64,000 bases of DNA from Opitutaceae bacterium (GCA_028284235.1 JANQSC010000029.1:108371-172370), one strand, 5' to 3'. Positions 44,792 through 53,342 are shown, numbered from the stretch's first letter. Numbers and translations: made by a program. Notes: generated by a model from the letters alone, not told the origin.

Positions 44792-44801
44792 CGGTTGTAC
44801 T

Positions 44802-46469
44802 CTAGATAGCTCCTTTCTTGCCTTCTTCCACGAAGTAGTTGGCGACTCGATACGCGTTGGCCAATATCGTCAGCGTGGGATTGTACCCGCCTGAAGTCGG
44901 GAAAACGCTTCCGTCCACCATCCACAGATTCGGCACGTCGTGACTCCGGCACCAGCGATCCACTACGGACTTCGACGCGTCGTCGCCCATGCGACAACTG
45001 CCATGAATGTGCACGCTGCCCTGCATCGCCGACGTTTCGTCCTTCAGTCGATAAACGCTTTCCGGAGCCCAGGTGTTCTTTCCGCCCGAGGCCTCGGCGA
45101 TTTCAAACATCCGCTTTTCGTACCACTGAAACATCGCCAGGTCATTCGGATGCTGCCGATGCGTGATGCGGGGAACCGGAAGCCCGAGATCGTCTTTCAC
45201 TTCCGAGTCGATCTCCACCCGATTCGACTCCATCGGCAGGTCCTCCAAAATCGCCGAAAGCTGAATCGTGTTGGGGAAATCGCGCAAGGCCCGCTTCAAA
45301 TCGCTGCCCCATCTCCGCTTCAGCCCCGGATGCCCGGCGATACCGGCCAAGCCGTACACGAGCGGCTGCTTGACGAAGAAATTGCCGTCGGTAATCACGC
45401 CGCCTCGAATAAATCCACGGCTCGAGTCGCTCGGATGAAAATCGTCCATCGCGACTCCCGCCTCCACTCCGGTAAACGGATACACCGGAGCGTCGACCGT
45501 CGACAATGTAATGGGAAAGTGGTGATACGTGAGATTGCGTCCCACCTGGCCACTTGAATTCGCCAAACCGTCGGGAAACAAGTTCGACTGCGACATTTGC
45601 AGCAAATGGGGCGAGCCAATCGAACCGGCGGAAACCACCACCTGGCGGGCCTTAACTTCCTGCTCCTTACCCGCCGCGTCGAAATAGCGCGCCCCACTCG
45701 CCCGTCCATCTTTGCCGACGACGATCTCGAACACCCGCGCATCCGAGCGAAGGTCTAGATTTCCTGTAGCCGTGGCCCGCGGCAAGTGAATCGCGTAGGT
45801 GCTCGCCTTCGCATGAATCGGGCAGCCATAGCCGCCGCAGGCCCCTCCGTACACGCAGCCGGGACGACCGCCATAGGGCTGGGAGTTGATGCTGAGCGGA
45901 ACCGGAAACGGCGTATGCCCGAGTTCCCGGATTCCTTTCGAAATGTACTTGCCCGTCTCCCGGATCGGATGAGCCGGATTCGGGTAACCCTTGCTGCGCG
46001 GCCCTTCGAATGGATTCGAGCCCGCGTCGCCAGAAACGCCAAAATCCCATTCCGCCCGCTCGTACCAAGGCTCCATCTCTTCGTAGTCCACCGGCCAATC
46101 CGCTAGACTGGCTCCCGCTACGGACCCTTCCGTCGACAACACGCGAAAATCGTCCGGCCGAAACCGCCACGTCCAGCCCGCCCAGTGCGTTATCGTACCG
46201 CCTACGCAGAACGCGATTCCATTGATCTTCCCCTGAATCGTCGAAGCGGACGCATCCGGTCGCCACGTTTCCAGCTGCCCGGGAGAGAACAGTTCGTCAC
46301 GAATCGAAACGGACAGCTCGTCGTCGCTGAGAAAATCGGTCAGTTCCAATTTCGGCCCGCGCTCGAGCGCCACCACTTTGAACCCAGCCGCGGTCAATTC
46401 TTGAATCATGACGCCGCCGCCAGCGCCCGTGCCAATGACACAGACATCGTATTCGTCTTTTTGGGGCAT
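44802..46469 (-). CDS. GMC-family flavin sugar dehydrogenase (gluconate/3-keto-glycoside type), large subunit
   Basis: 555 aa. FAD-binding Rossmann start 'DVCVIGTGAGGGVMIQEL', 'FCVGGTITHWAGWTWRF', 'VVSAGSIGSPHLLQMS' and the C-terminal GMC signature 'HIHGSCRMGDD' ... 'LWMVDGSVFPTSGGYNPTLTI', with the catalytic His in the GG-x-NPT region. It has no own signal and probably rides out with the Tat-bearing subunit 3. Such enzymes oxidise a sugar hydroxyl in the periplasm and pass electrons to a cytochrome. Divergent from a Tat-exported Gfo/Idh/MocA gene, which suits 3-keto-sugar chemistry (inference). Confidence 0.88.
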   Translation of the reverse strand: MPQKDEYDVCVIGTGAGGGVMIQELTAAGFKVVALERGPKLELTDFLSDDELSVSIRDELFSPGQLETWRPDASASTIQGKINGIAFCVGGTITHWAGWTWRFRPDDFRVLSTEGSVAGASLADWPVDYEEMEPWYERAEWDFGVSGDAGSNPFEGPRSKGYPNPAHPIRETGKYISKGIRELGHTPFPVPLSINSQPYGGRPGCVYGGACGGYGCPIHAKASTYAIHLPRATATGNLDLRSDARVFEIVVGKDGRASGARYFDAAGKEQEVKARQVVVSAGSIGSPHLLQMSQSNLFPDGLANSSGQVGRNLTYHHFPITLSTVDAPVYPFTGVEAGVAMDDFHPSDSSRGFIRGGVITDGNFFVKQPLVYGLAGIAGHPGLKRRWGSDLKRALRDFPNTIQLSAILEDLPMESNRVEIDSEVKDDLGLPVPRITHRQHPNDLAMFQWYEKRMFEIAEASGGKNTWAPESVYRLKDETSAMQGSVHIHGSCRMGDDASKSVVDRWCRSHDVPNLWMVDGSVFPTSGGYNPTLTILANAYRVANYFVEEGKKGAI

Positions 46470-46589
46470 AGGGGATTTGAAGCGGTCGGAACGAGCAGAA
46501 ACCGCTGTATCGGATCATGAACTCATTTCAACCTCAGTCAAGCGGTGAAAAAGAACGAAGCCCTTTCCCCGAATCCGGTTTAGTAACTG

Positions 46590-46604
46590 TTACTTCTTAA
46601 GTAA
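46590..46604. promoter_or_regulatory. Short palindrome in the GMC / Gfo-Idh divergent gap
   Basis: TTACTT-CTT-AAGTAA, a perfect 6-bp-arm inverted repeat about 120 bp before each gene. It could be an operator; nothing else is recognised in this 257-bp gap. Confidence 0.3.
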
Positions 46605-46726
46605 GAGGACCTTCGATTCTGGACTTGAGAACAGCACAGTTTTGAATGGATTTACACGACGCGCGTGACGCTCGAACCAATTTTCAATAGTCGATCGCAC
46701 GCGCCGCCCACACAACCGAACCCCTT

Positions 46727-48133
46727 ATGTCGACATCTCGTAGATCCTTTGTCTCGACCGCCGCGAAAGCTTCAGTCGCCCTTTCATTCCCCACTATCAT
46801 TCCCCGCCACGTTCTCGGCGGCGCGAATTTCGTCGCCCCGAGCGACAAGGTGAACGTCGGAATCGTCGGCGTGGGCGGACAAGGCCGACACAACACCCTC
46901 CAGCTCCTCAAGCTCGACGACGTCCAAGTCACCGCAATCGCCGACCCCGCCGAATACTGGGACCTAAACTCCTTCTACTACAAAGCGATCGCCGGACGCG
47001 GCCCCGTCAAGGACATCATCGAAGAGCACTACGAGGAAAAGACGCCCAACTTCAAAGTCGGCGAATACATCGACTTCCGCGAAATGCTCGAAAAGGAGAG
47101 CGCCCTCGACGCCATCCTCTGCGCCACTCCCGACCACACCCACGCCTTCGTCGCCGCCAACTCGATGCGTGCCGGTAAGCATGTCTACGTCGAGAAGCCA
47201 ATGGCCCACAACTTGTGGGAGAATCGCAAGCTCGCCGAAATCGCCAAGGAAACCGGCGTCGCCACCCAAATGGGCAACATGGGCCACAGCTCCGAAGGAA
47301 TCCGGCAAGTCGTCGAACCCCCCCGCGCCAACGCCATCGGCAAGGTCACCCAAGCCCATTCGTGGTGCCACGCGACCCGCTGGACCAAAGGCCTCACCGG
47401 CCTGCCACTGGGCACCTCCGTCCCGCAGGTCGACTTCGATTGGGATCTCTGGCTCGGGCCGCGCGAGGACATCCCCTACCACAAGGACTACACGCCCGTG
47501 ACCTGGCGCGACTTCTGGCGCTTCGGCTGCGGAGCGATTGGCGACTTCGCCTGCCACGATATGGATGCAACCGTTTGGGCTTACGATCTCGCCGAGCCCG
47601 AAACTGTCCAAATCTACCCAATCGGCCAAAGCAACGAGGAAATCGCCCCGTACGGCGAACTCGGCTACTTCGACTTCAAAAAGAAGGGCAAGCAGAAGGA
47701 AATGAAGATCACTTGGTACGCCGGCTCCGGACGCCCGGACCACCACGAGACCTTCCCCGACAATTTCGCGCTGTCCAATCGCGGACTCCTCTTCGAAGGG
47801 GCGAAAGGCACCATTCAATGCGACGGCGCCGGCGGAAGCCCACGCATCTTCCCGCAAGAATTGAGAAGCTCGATCAAACGCCCCAAGAAGACAATTCGAC
47901 GCGTCGGCGGACACCACCGCGACTGGATCGACGCCATCAAGGGCGGACCCGCGGCGAGTTCAAACTTTGAATACGCATCCCGCCTCACCGAAATCGCCCT
48001 CCTCGGAGTGCTGTCGGTTCGCATGGGCGGCGCCAAGATCCACTGGGACGCGAAAAACATGAAAGCGATCGGACTGCCCGAAGCCGACGAGTTCATCAAC
48101 GAACCCGTCCGCCCAGGCTGGGAAGTGGTTTAA
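46727..48133 (+). CDS. Gfo/Idh/MocA-family oxidoreductase, Tat-exported
   Basis: 468 aa. Tat signal 'TSRRSFVSTAAKASVALSF' at the N-terminus. Residues ~42-165: NAD(P)-binding fold 'KVNVGIVGVGGQGRHNTL', 'ILCATPDHTHAFVA', 'EKPMAHNLWENRKLAEIA' with the catalytic Lys of EKP. The C-terminal alpha/beta domain includes 'GCGAIGDFACHDMDATVWAYDL' (core GDFACHDMD, the family's His/Asp region). The ending is NEPVRPGWEVV. Such exported members act on keto-sugars or glycosides in the periplasm of Verrucomicrobia and Planctomycetes. Possibly works with the divergent GMC dehydrogenase. Confidence 0.9.
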   Translation: MSTSRRSFVSTAAKASVALSFPTIIPRHVLGGANFVAPSDKVNVGIVGVGGQGRHNTLQLLKLDDVQVTAIADPAEYWDLNSFYYKAIAGRGPVKDIIEEHYEEKTPNFKVGEYIDFREMLEKESALDAILCATPDHTHAFVAANSMRAGKHVYVEKPMAHNLWENRKLAEIAKETGVATQMGNMGHSSEGIRQVVEPPRANAIGKVTQAHSWCHATRWTKGLTGLPLGTSVPQVDFDWDLWLGPREDIPYHKDYTPVTWRDFWRFGCGAIGDFACHDMDATVWAYDLAEPETVQIYPIGQSNEEIAPYGELGYFDFKKKGKQKEMKITWYAGSGRPDHHETFPDNFALSNRGLLFEGAKGTIQCDGAGGSPRIFPQELRSSIKRPKKTIRRVGGHHRDWIDAIKGGPAASSNFEYASRLTEIALLGVLSVRMGGAKIHWDAKNMKAIGLPEADEFINEPVRPGWEVV

Positions 48134-48147
48134 GCGACTGGTCTCTC

Positions 48148-48230
48148 GTAGGGCCGGCGCTTGCGCCGCGCCGCGTATGAGGATCCTTCGACGAGTTGCA
48201 ATCGCGGCACGGCGCAAGCGCCGGCCCTAC
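48148..48230. repeat. Palindromic repeat (family B, copy 5)
   Basis: gtagggccggcgcttgcgcc...ggcgcaagcgccggccctac, 83 bp. Its right end supplies the TAG stop codon (48227-48229) of the following minus-strand gene, so the insertion probably reset that gene's C-terminus. Confidence 0.85.
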
Positions 48231-48805
48231 CGCCTATCCGGACTCCTCTCAATCTCCTCGACCAACGCCGAAAAGTTGCTGTAAAGAAACGGCGCATCGA
48301 GAATCTTCCGTTTCTCTTCGATATACTCGGAGCAAAGCTCATGGGCGCGCCTCATCGGACCGCCCCGAACCTCGAGAAGCAAATCGTGGTCGATCGCGCC
48401 GTGCGCGTAGGCCGTGGCGATGAGCTCATAGAAATTCAGCAGAGCCACCAAGTTGCGGTCGTCCAGTACCGGCGGGCCGCCCGGCAAATCGCTCAATTCG
48501 TCCGTATTCGAGATCCGCGGGTTGCCCGATTCATCGACCCCGACGCGAACCCCGGCGTTGATCAACCGAACCATCGCGTAGTTCGCATCCGCGATGGCGC
48601 TGTTCTCGGAAAGATCGCTGAGCAGGTCGAAGGTGTAGGCTCGCTTGTTGGCGGTGCGGCCGTCCTCCAATTGCGCTTTGAGAAGGCTGGTTTCCCGATG
48701 GCTGTACAAGAGCGCGACGACGACGAGAATCAGACTAACCGTCTGAAAAACCGGACCATAGGTATTAAGAAAACGAACAATGTAAGGGGCTCTTTTCATT
48801 GGCAA
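48227..48805 (-). CDS. DUF4760-like single-pass membrane protein
   Basis: 192 aa. One N-terminal helix (FQTVSLILVVVALLYS) then a cytosolic helical domain: 'ANKRAYTFDLLSDLSEN', 'LVALLNFYELIATAYAHGAID' (core LLNFYELIA) and 'CSEYIEEKRKI', a pattern like DUF4760 proteins. Function unknown. The stop codon lies inside the family B repeat, so the last residues (PDRR) may be foreign. It is the first minus-strand gene of the 48-64 kb island but has base composition like the flanking core genes. Confidence 0.6.
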   Translation of the reverse strand: MPMKRAPYIVRFLNTYGPVFQTVSLILVVVALLYSHRETSLLKAQLEDGRTANKRAYTFDLLSDLSENSAIADANYAMVRLINAGVRVGVDESGNPRISNTDELSDLPGGPPVLDDRNLVALLNFYELIATAYAHGAIDHDLLLEVRGGPMRRAHELCSEYIEEKRKILDAPFLYSNFSALVEEIERSPDRR

Positions 48806-48865
48806 ACTAGTATGTATTCAACACGCAACGTCAAGCTGTGGAATGATGGGTAGCCTAGCTAGATT

Positions 48866-48915
48866 GGTAGTTCGCGCAACCGATTTGTTCGATCGATTCA
48901 CAGTTTATCACGTAG
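48866..48915. repeat. Direct repeat (family F, copy 1)
   Basis: AGTTCGCGCAACCGATTTGT and the following tatcacg word, upstream of the DUF4760 gene. A similar sequence is at 51131, upstream of another minus-strand gene; the two bracket a three-gene module. Confidence 0.6.
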
Positions 48916-49011
48916 GATCCTGGATCTACCAACTCACAACCCAATCTTCACTGGCCCAGAGCAGGCACCCCTTTTTCGGCACGGTCCCGATTGGCGCATA
49001 TACCTCGACTT

Positions 49012-49084
49012 AAACCCGCCGGGACGTCGGGTTCCACCTTTCCCTACTGTGATCATAAGGTGGAACGCGACGTCCCGGCGCGTT
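49012..49084. repeat. GC-rich inverted repeat (family A, copy 5)
   Basis: aaacccgccgggacgtcggg-ttccacctt...aaggtggaa-cgcgacgtcccggcgcgttt. The gap 48806-49165 otherwise shows only the family F repeat. Confidence 0.85.
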
Positions 49085-49165
49085 TATTCAGGTCGGAAAT
49101 TGAAATCTACCCCACCTCAAATTTGCTTCTCGACGCTCCATCAAAGCGAGAGATGATCGCCAGCG

Positions 49166-49954
49166 CTAGCTGTCTGAATCCCCCTCTCCTACCTGGTTAG
49201 ACTCTTTTAATTGTCCGACCCAGTCGTCGAGTTCAGCGAGGTCGTCCATAGCGAGAAAGAAGCACTCTCGGGCATTGGCTTTCAGATTCGACGCAATTGA
49301 ATCTTCATCCACGTCATTGAGTTTAGCATACAGGGCCAATGCGAACGAAATCTCGGATTCTGAAAGGTATCCCTGCCTCGAATACCCCCATCCTGTTGTA
49401 AGCGCGTCGCCCCATTGTTGAAATTGAAATGACGACCGGCTCAAGAAGATCCCGAACCCTTCCTTTATCGCGGTAAGATCCGTGAGATACTCTAAATCAT
49501 CCCAACCGGTCGGAGGCTCTTCCTTAATCGTTGCAACAAGATAGTGGCAAAGTTCATGGGCGAGTGTGGCGGCCAATGAAACAGGGTCTTTCAGTTTTTC
49601 ATGGGAATAAGTCACAATCACTGTGTTGTCTTCCTCGACGCGAAAGGTGCCCGCCGCGCCTGATGTTTGAGTCTCTCCCAAAATTCCAGAGGAGGAATAG
49701 GCGTCCATAAAGGCCTTTTCATCGTCGTATTCATTATGCAATTCGCAGGGCCAATCCGTTATCTCCATGAATTCCATAATCCTCTGAAAAACTGCGACTG
49801 CATAAGCGTGGTCGAGCGTATTCTTGAAGGGGAAATGCTCGTTGTTGGGCAAAGCAATCCAACCCGAGCTGAAGTTCTCTTTCTTAGGCAGGACCTTATT
49901 CAACCATACATAGCTATCCAGCAACCACCTCGCTCTGTCTTTTTCGAAATTCAT
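49166..49954 (-). CDS. Putative zinc metalloprotease-like protein, unknown family
   Basis: 262 aa, no signal peptide, so cytosolic. The only catalytic hint is HELCH at 133-137 inside 'SLAATLAHELCHYLVA', a hydrophobic-helix HExxH as in minimal zinc proteases; 'LTDLTAIKEGFGIFLS' about 25 residues later offers Asp/Glu for a third ligand (gluzincin- or SprT-like logic). The N-terminal 'FPFKNTLDHAYAVAVFQRIMEFM' and the acidic C-terminus are not recognised. Low-GC gene in the accessory island. Could be a peptidase or an inactive zinc protein; I do not assign a substrate. Confidence 0.55.
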   Translation of the reverse strand: MNFEKDRARWLLDSYVWLNKVLPKKENFSSGWIALPNNEHFPFKNTLDHAYAVAVFQRIMEFMEITDWPCELHNEYDDEKAFMDAYSSSGILGETQTSGAAGTFRVEEDNTVIVTYSHEKLKDPVSLAATLAHELCHYLVATIKEEPPTGWDDLEYLTDLTAIKEGFGIFLSRSSFQFQQWGDALTTGWGYSRQGYLSESEISFALALYAKLNDVDEDSIASNLKANARECFFLAMDDLAELDDWVGQLKESNQVGEGDSDS

Positions 49955-50018
49955 CCGTTTATCGCCCCGTATGAAATGGTGAAACCTTCCCTGATCGCCT
50001 TAATGCGATGGTTCAAAC

Positions 50019-50561
50019 CTATTTATATTCCTCTGGTAAGATTGTGAAATCTGCGAGAAGCGAGGATTCATGATCTTCATACACGAATCTGATCGAAACC
50101 CCCTTTTCTTGAAACAACTTGGTCTTGGGATTAGATTTGAAATTCTGTACAGCGTTATCTCTCATGATTTTTGAGAACTCCGTTCTTTGCAGGTCGAATG
50201 AGCTGAACTCGCTTACCGTGTAGTGATAACTCAATGTGTTTCCTGAGGAGCTAACACGCTCAAGTACGGTATATTCGTCTATTCTCTGGGGCATCCTCTC
50301 ATTCATGCCTTCCACAACTTCGGGGAGGAAGTCATGCTTCAATGCGTTCAATGCATTTCTCGAAATTCCAAGTGAGCCCAATTGGGACAGCAATATCAGA
50401 ATCGCTGCAACAAGTAGGAGTATTCCCGCAAACGAAAGTCTTTTTTTGAACTTCTCGTTTTCGGGATCGCTTAGGTTCTTTTTCGTAAGGAGTTGGGGAA
50501 ATCCAAGCGCTAGGGCCGCTCCCAGCAACGGTATTCCTGCAGTAACTATGAGTTGTGTCAT
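50019..50561 (-). CDS. Hypothetical membrane-anchored protein
   Basis: 180 aa. Two N-terminal helices ('LIVTAGIPLLGAALALGF' and 'LSFAGILLLVAAILILLSQLG') separated by a charged loop, then about 120 residues of soluble mixed alpha/beta sequence ('YTVLERVSSSGNTLSYHYTVSE' in part). Not recognised as a known family. It lies 64 bp after the HELCH gene's start and 68 bp before the next gene, all on the minus strand. AT-richer than the core genes. Probably an inner-membrane protein with a periplasmic or cytosolic sensor-like domain. Confidence 0.5.
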   Translation of the reverse strand: MTQLIVTAGIPLLGAALALGFPQLLTKKNLSDPENEKFKKRLSFAGILLLVAAILILLSQLGSLGISRNALNALKHDFLPEVVEGMNERMPQRIDEYTVLERVSSSGNTLSYHYTVSEFSSFDLQRTEFSKIMRDNAVQNFKSNPKTKLFQEKGVSIRFVYEDHESSLLADFTILPEEYK

Positions 50562-50629
50562 ATTCTATTGAATGTTAAAGTGTTTCGATCGGAACTGCGA
50601 AGCGAGAACCGATTGTATACAGCCAGTGA

Positions 50630-51085
50630 TTAAAAAAATCTTCTTATCAATACGACTGAAGAGACTATGCCGAGCAAGCATAGTGGCGTATAGATCAAGG
50701 TTATTCCTTTCGCTCCAATTTTGTATTTTTGCTCATAGAAGGTCCAAAATTCTCTGAATCTTGAAAATCCACTCGGGAGGGTAACAGCTGAACTCCAAAG
50801 TACCGGGGCCAATACAGACATCCCGAATCCGAACCCTATACCCCAAGGATCGTTCTCGTCTAGAACAGTCATGTAGAGGAGCACAGCGGACCAAATGGCG
50901 ACGAAGAAAAGTCCGCAACCAACAAGATCTATCCAGTTGTTTCTTTTCTTCAGTTGCTCGTAGTTTGTAAAATCGCGTTTTAGGGTTGAACGGATGGGGA
51001 AGAGTCGGGCGAAGAAGCCCATCAGAAGGGGAGTCAATATGGCTCCTGCAATAAAGGCTAAAATGTGCCTAGTTACTTCGTTCAT
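50630..51085 (-). CDS. Hypothetical four-helix membrane protein
   Basis: 151 aa with four hydrophobic helices: 'HILAFIAGAILTPLLMGFFA', 'LVGCGLFFVAIWSAVLLYM', 'GFGFGMSVLAPVLWSSAV' and 'ITLIYTPLCLLGIVSSVVLI'. No conserved catalytic or binding motif is seen. Small polytopic proteins of this kind are common in cassette arrays and islands. Preceded (46 bp upstream) by the family F repeat. Confidence 0.5.
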   Translation of the reverse strand: MNEVTRHILAFIAGAILTPLLMGFFARLFPIRSTLKRDFTNYEQLKKRNNWIDLVGCGLFFVAIWSAVLLYMTVLDENDPWGIGFGFGMSVLAPVLWSSAVTLPSGFSRFREFWTFYEQKYKIGAKGITLIYTPLCLLGIVSSVVLIRRFF

Positions 51086-51130
51086 TTCTCTTCCAACAAA
51101 TTAATGAGGAATGGCACACCGTGAAACTGC

Positions 51131-51182
51131 GCGCCAGTTCGCGCAACTGACTTGTTCAAGCGGAACGCTGTCTATCACGAAT
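51131..51182. repeat. Direct repeat (family F, copy 2)
   Basis: AGTTCGCGCAACTGACTTGT followed by tatcacg. In minus-strand sense it reads CAGTTGCGCGAACTG, a perfect 5-bp-arm palindrome, overlapping AACTGGCGCGCAGTT. Confidence 0.6.
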
Positions 51183-51220
51183 GACACTGAATCTGCCAGC
51201 TATAAAACGTCATTATTTTT

Positions 51221-51297
51221 TAACCACGAATTTCACGAAATCAACGAAACTTCCCCATCCAATCGATGCGTTCGTGTCCCTTCGTGAACTTCGTGGG
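51221..51297. repeat. Inverted repeat flanking the AbgT gene, left copy (family E)
   Basis: taaccacgaatttcacgaaa...ttcgtgaacttcgtgggc. The arms are complementary. This 'accacgaatttcacgaa' word is a dispersed repeat seen in many bacterial genomes. Confidence 0.7.
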
Positions 51298-51307
51298 CGA
51301 AACCCCA

Positions 51308-52897
51308 TCACGGACTATAATAAGTCGGCGACCCCGGTCCGACCGGCAAATCCAGAACGAAGGTCCACAAAACAAAAAACGCGCTCCACGTAATCAAAAA
51401 GAAGATCGTATAGGGCAGCATGATCGCGATCATCGTTCCGACGCCCAGATTCTTGTCGTAGCGTGTCGCCCAAGCGAGAATAAGCCCGAAATAGCTCATC
51501 ATGGGCGTGATGATGTTCGTGGTGGAATCCCCAATCCGATAGGCGGCCTGAATCGCTTCCGGCGCGTATCCAATGAGCATCAGCATCGGCACGAAAATCG
51601 GCGCCGTTACCGCCCACTGCGCCGACGCCGAACCCAGCGAAAGATTGATGACGGCGCACATCAGGATGAAGAAGAGAAAGACCATCGGGCCCGTCATGCC
51701 GGTGTTTTGAAGAAACTCCGCGCCGGTGACCGCGGTGATCGCGCCCAGATTCGTCCAGCCGAAAAAGGCCACGAACTGCGCGGCGAAAAACGCCAGCACC
51801 ATATAGAGCCCCAAGGAGGCCAAAGCCGTGGCCATTGCGTCGATGACATCGCGATCGGTCCGCATCGTGCCCACCGCCCGGCCATAAGCGTAACCCGTTA
51901 CGACAAAGAAGATGAGGATCCACACGGCGAATCCGCGGAAGAACGGCGCGTTGATCCGGTCGCCCGTCTCAGGATTGCGCAAGACGCCCCACTCCGGAAT
52001 CAAGGTCAGGGCCATCACGCCCAGCACTCCGATGACCGCGATCAAAGCCCACGACAGCCCCTTTTTCTCATCGCCGGAAAGCCGCTGCATCGTGCGCGAG
52101 TCGAGGATGTTCGGATCGGCCCGAGAGGTGTCGTATTTGCCCAGCTTCGGTTCGACGATGAAAATGCTCACGAGCGTGCCCACAGCCGTGATCACAAACG
52201 TCGACGCGACCATGAAATACCAATTAGCAGTCGCCACCACGACGTAGTCAGGATCAATTAGGCGCGCCGCTTCCTGCGTAATACCGGACAAAAGAGGATC
52301 CACTGTCCCAATCAGAATATTGGCGCTGTACCCGCCCGAGACGCCCGCGAAGGCGGCCGCCATCCCTGCCAACGGATGACGATCCAGCGCATAGAAAATG
52401 GCCCCCGCAAGCGGGACCAGAACCACGTAGCCGAGTTCTGACGCCGTGTTCGAAACGATGCCGGCAAAAACGATGGCAACCGTCACCAAGTGGCGCGGCG
52501 CCGACAAGACCATTCCGCGAATCGCCGCCGACAGAAGCCCGGAACGTTCCGCGACCCCGACACCCAACATAGAAACCAGCACAACGCCCAGCGGCGCGAA
52601 ACCCGTAAAGTTCGTCACGAGATTGGTGAAGATCATGCGAACGCCGTCGCCATTCAAAAGACTCACCACGCGGAGCATCCCGTCTTCCGCCACGCCGCGA
52701 GCCCCAGCCGGTCTCGGATCCTCAACCGCGATCCCCATCCAACCGAAAACCCCCGATAAGAGCACAATACCGACCGCCAAAACCGCAAACAGTGTCACCG
52801 GATGCGGCAAAAAATTGCCCAACCATTCGACGGTATCGAGAAAACGGGTGAACGCATTGCGGCGTTCAGGGGTTGGCTTGGGTTGGATGTTCGACAT
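51308..52897 (-). CDS. AbgT-family transporter
   Basis: 529 aa polytopic protein. Diagnostic AbgT/p-aminobenzoyl-glutamate family blocks: N-terminal 'FLDTVEWLGNFLPHPVTLFA', 'FTGFAPLGVVLVSMLGVGVAERSGL' (core FAPLGVVLVSMLGVGVAE), 'GYSANILIGTVDPLLSGITQEAA', 'AQWAVTAPIFVPMLMLIG' and 'DSTTNIITPMMSYFGLIL'. Members import p-aminobenzoyl-glutamate or export sulfonamide drugs. GC-rich like the core genome although it sits in the accessory island, and it is bracketed by two inverted repeats (51221, 52933). Single gene, no partner. Confidence 0.92.
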   Translation of the reverse strand: MSNIQPKPTPERRNAFTRFLDTVEWLGNFLPHPVTLFAVLAVGIVLLSGVFGWMGIAVEDPRPAGARGVAEDGMLRVVSLLNGDGVRMIFTNLVTNFTGFAPLGVVLVSMLGVGVAERSGLLSAAIRGMVLSAPRHLVTVAIVFAGIVSNTASELGYVVLVPLAGAIFYALDRHPLAGMAAAFAGVSGGYSANILIGTVDPLLSGITQEAARLIDPDYVVVATANWYFMVASTFVITAVGTLVSIFIVEPKLGKYDTSRADPNILDSRTMQRLSGDEKKGLSWALIAVIGVLGVMALTLIPEWGVLRNPETGDRINAPFFRGFAVWILIFFVVTGYAYGRAVGTMRTDRDVIDAMATALASLGLYMVLAFFAAQFVAFFGWTNLGAITAVTGAEFLQNTGMTGPMVFLFFILMCAVINLSLGSASAQWAVTAPIFVPMLMLIGYAPEAIQAAYRIGDSTTNIITPMMSYFGLILAWATRYDKNLGVGTMIAIMLPYTIFFLITWSAFFVLWTFVLDLPVGPGSPTYYSP

Positions 52898-52932
52898 GGA
52901 CTAACTTAAACGTATCAAAAATCTGGGGGGTT

Positions 52933-53013
52933 CAACCACGAAATTCACGAACGAACTCGAAAACATGTCTCGAGAAAGAGGGTTTCGTTTATTTCGTGAA
53001 ATTCGTGGTTAAA
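52933..53013. repeat. Inverted repeat flanking the AbgT gene, right copy (family E)
   Basis: caaccacgaaattcacgaac...tttcgtgaaattcgtggttaa; the arms pair over about 18 bases. Confidence 0.7.
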
Positions 53014-53118
53014 AAACAATTACATCTCATCGAACTCATACACCCTAGCTGCCTATTGGAAGTCTCGGAACGACTGTAACAAATTACTAGATACGATCGG
53101 TGACACTCGATTGCGTAG

Positions 53119-53334
53119 TCAGTTCGAAAACGCCTTCTTCAGGACTTCCAAATCTGTCCCGGCGCTCGCTAGGGCTCGCTCTAAGGCCAACAGGTTTTGT
53201 TTGATTGGCGAGCGGACGCCTCGTTCAAAGTCGCGGAGTGTGCTGATGCCTACACCCGCTTTTTCAGCCAGTTCATCCTGAGACCATCCGTAGTAGGCTC
53301 GAGCCGCCCTGCATAGCTCTGGTGTCAATTCCAT
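53119..53334 (-). CDS. Xre/Cro-type HTH regulator
   Basis: 71 aa from the ATG at 53334; the longer frame upstream would run into the operator. A single HTH_3 domain: 'LCRAARAYYGWSQDELAEKAG', 'VGISTLRDFERGVRSPIKQNL', with the recognition helix around STLRDFERG. Small stand-alone Xre proteins usually autorepress and often pair with a toxin or phage-type partner. Perfect inverted operator half-sites lie directly upstream, and a small gene is transcribed away from it. Confidence 0.88.
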   Translation of the reverse strand: MELTPELCRAARAYYGWSQDELAEKAGVGISTLRDFERGVRSPIKQNLLALERALASAGTDLEVLKKAFSN

Positions 53335-53342
53335 GCCCCAAC

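Noticed and set aside
48830..48920. tRNA gene in the gap next to the family F repeat
   Set aside because: No cloverleaf with T-loop GTTCRA and acceptor pairing can be drawn; the palindromes are those of the repeat.
51266..52261. 331-codon plus-strand frame
   Set aside because: Antisense of the AbgT transporter; rich in Arg/His with no helices or motif.
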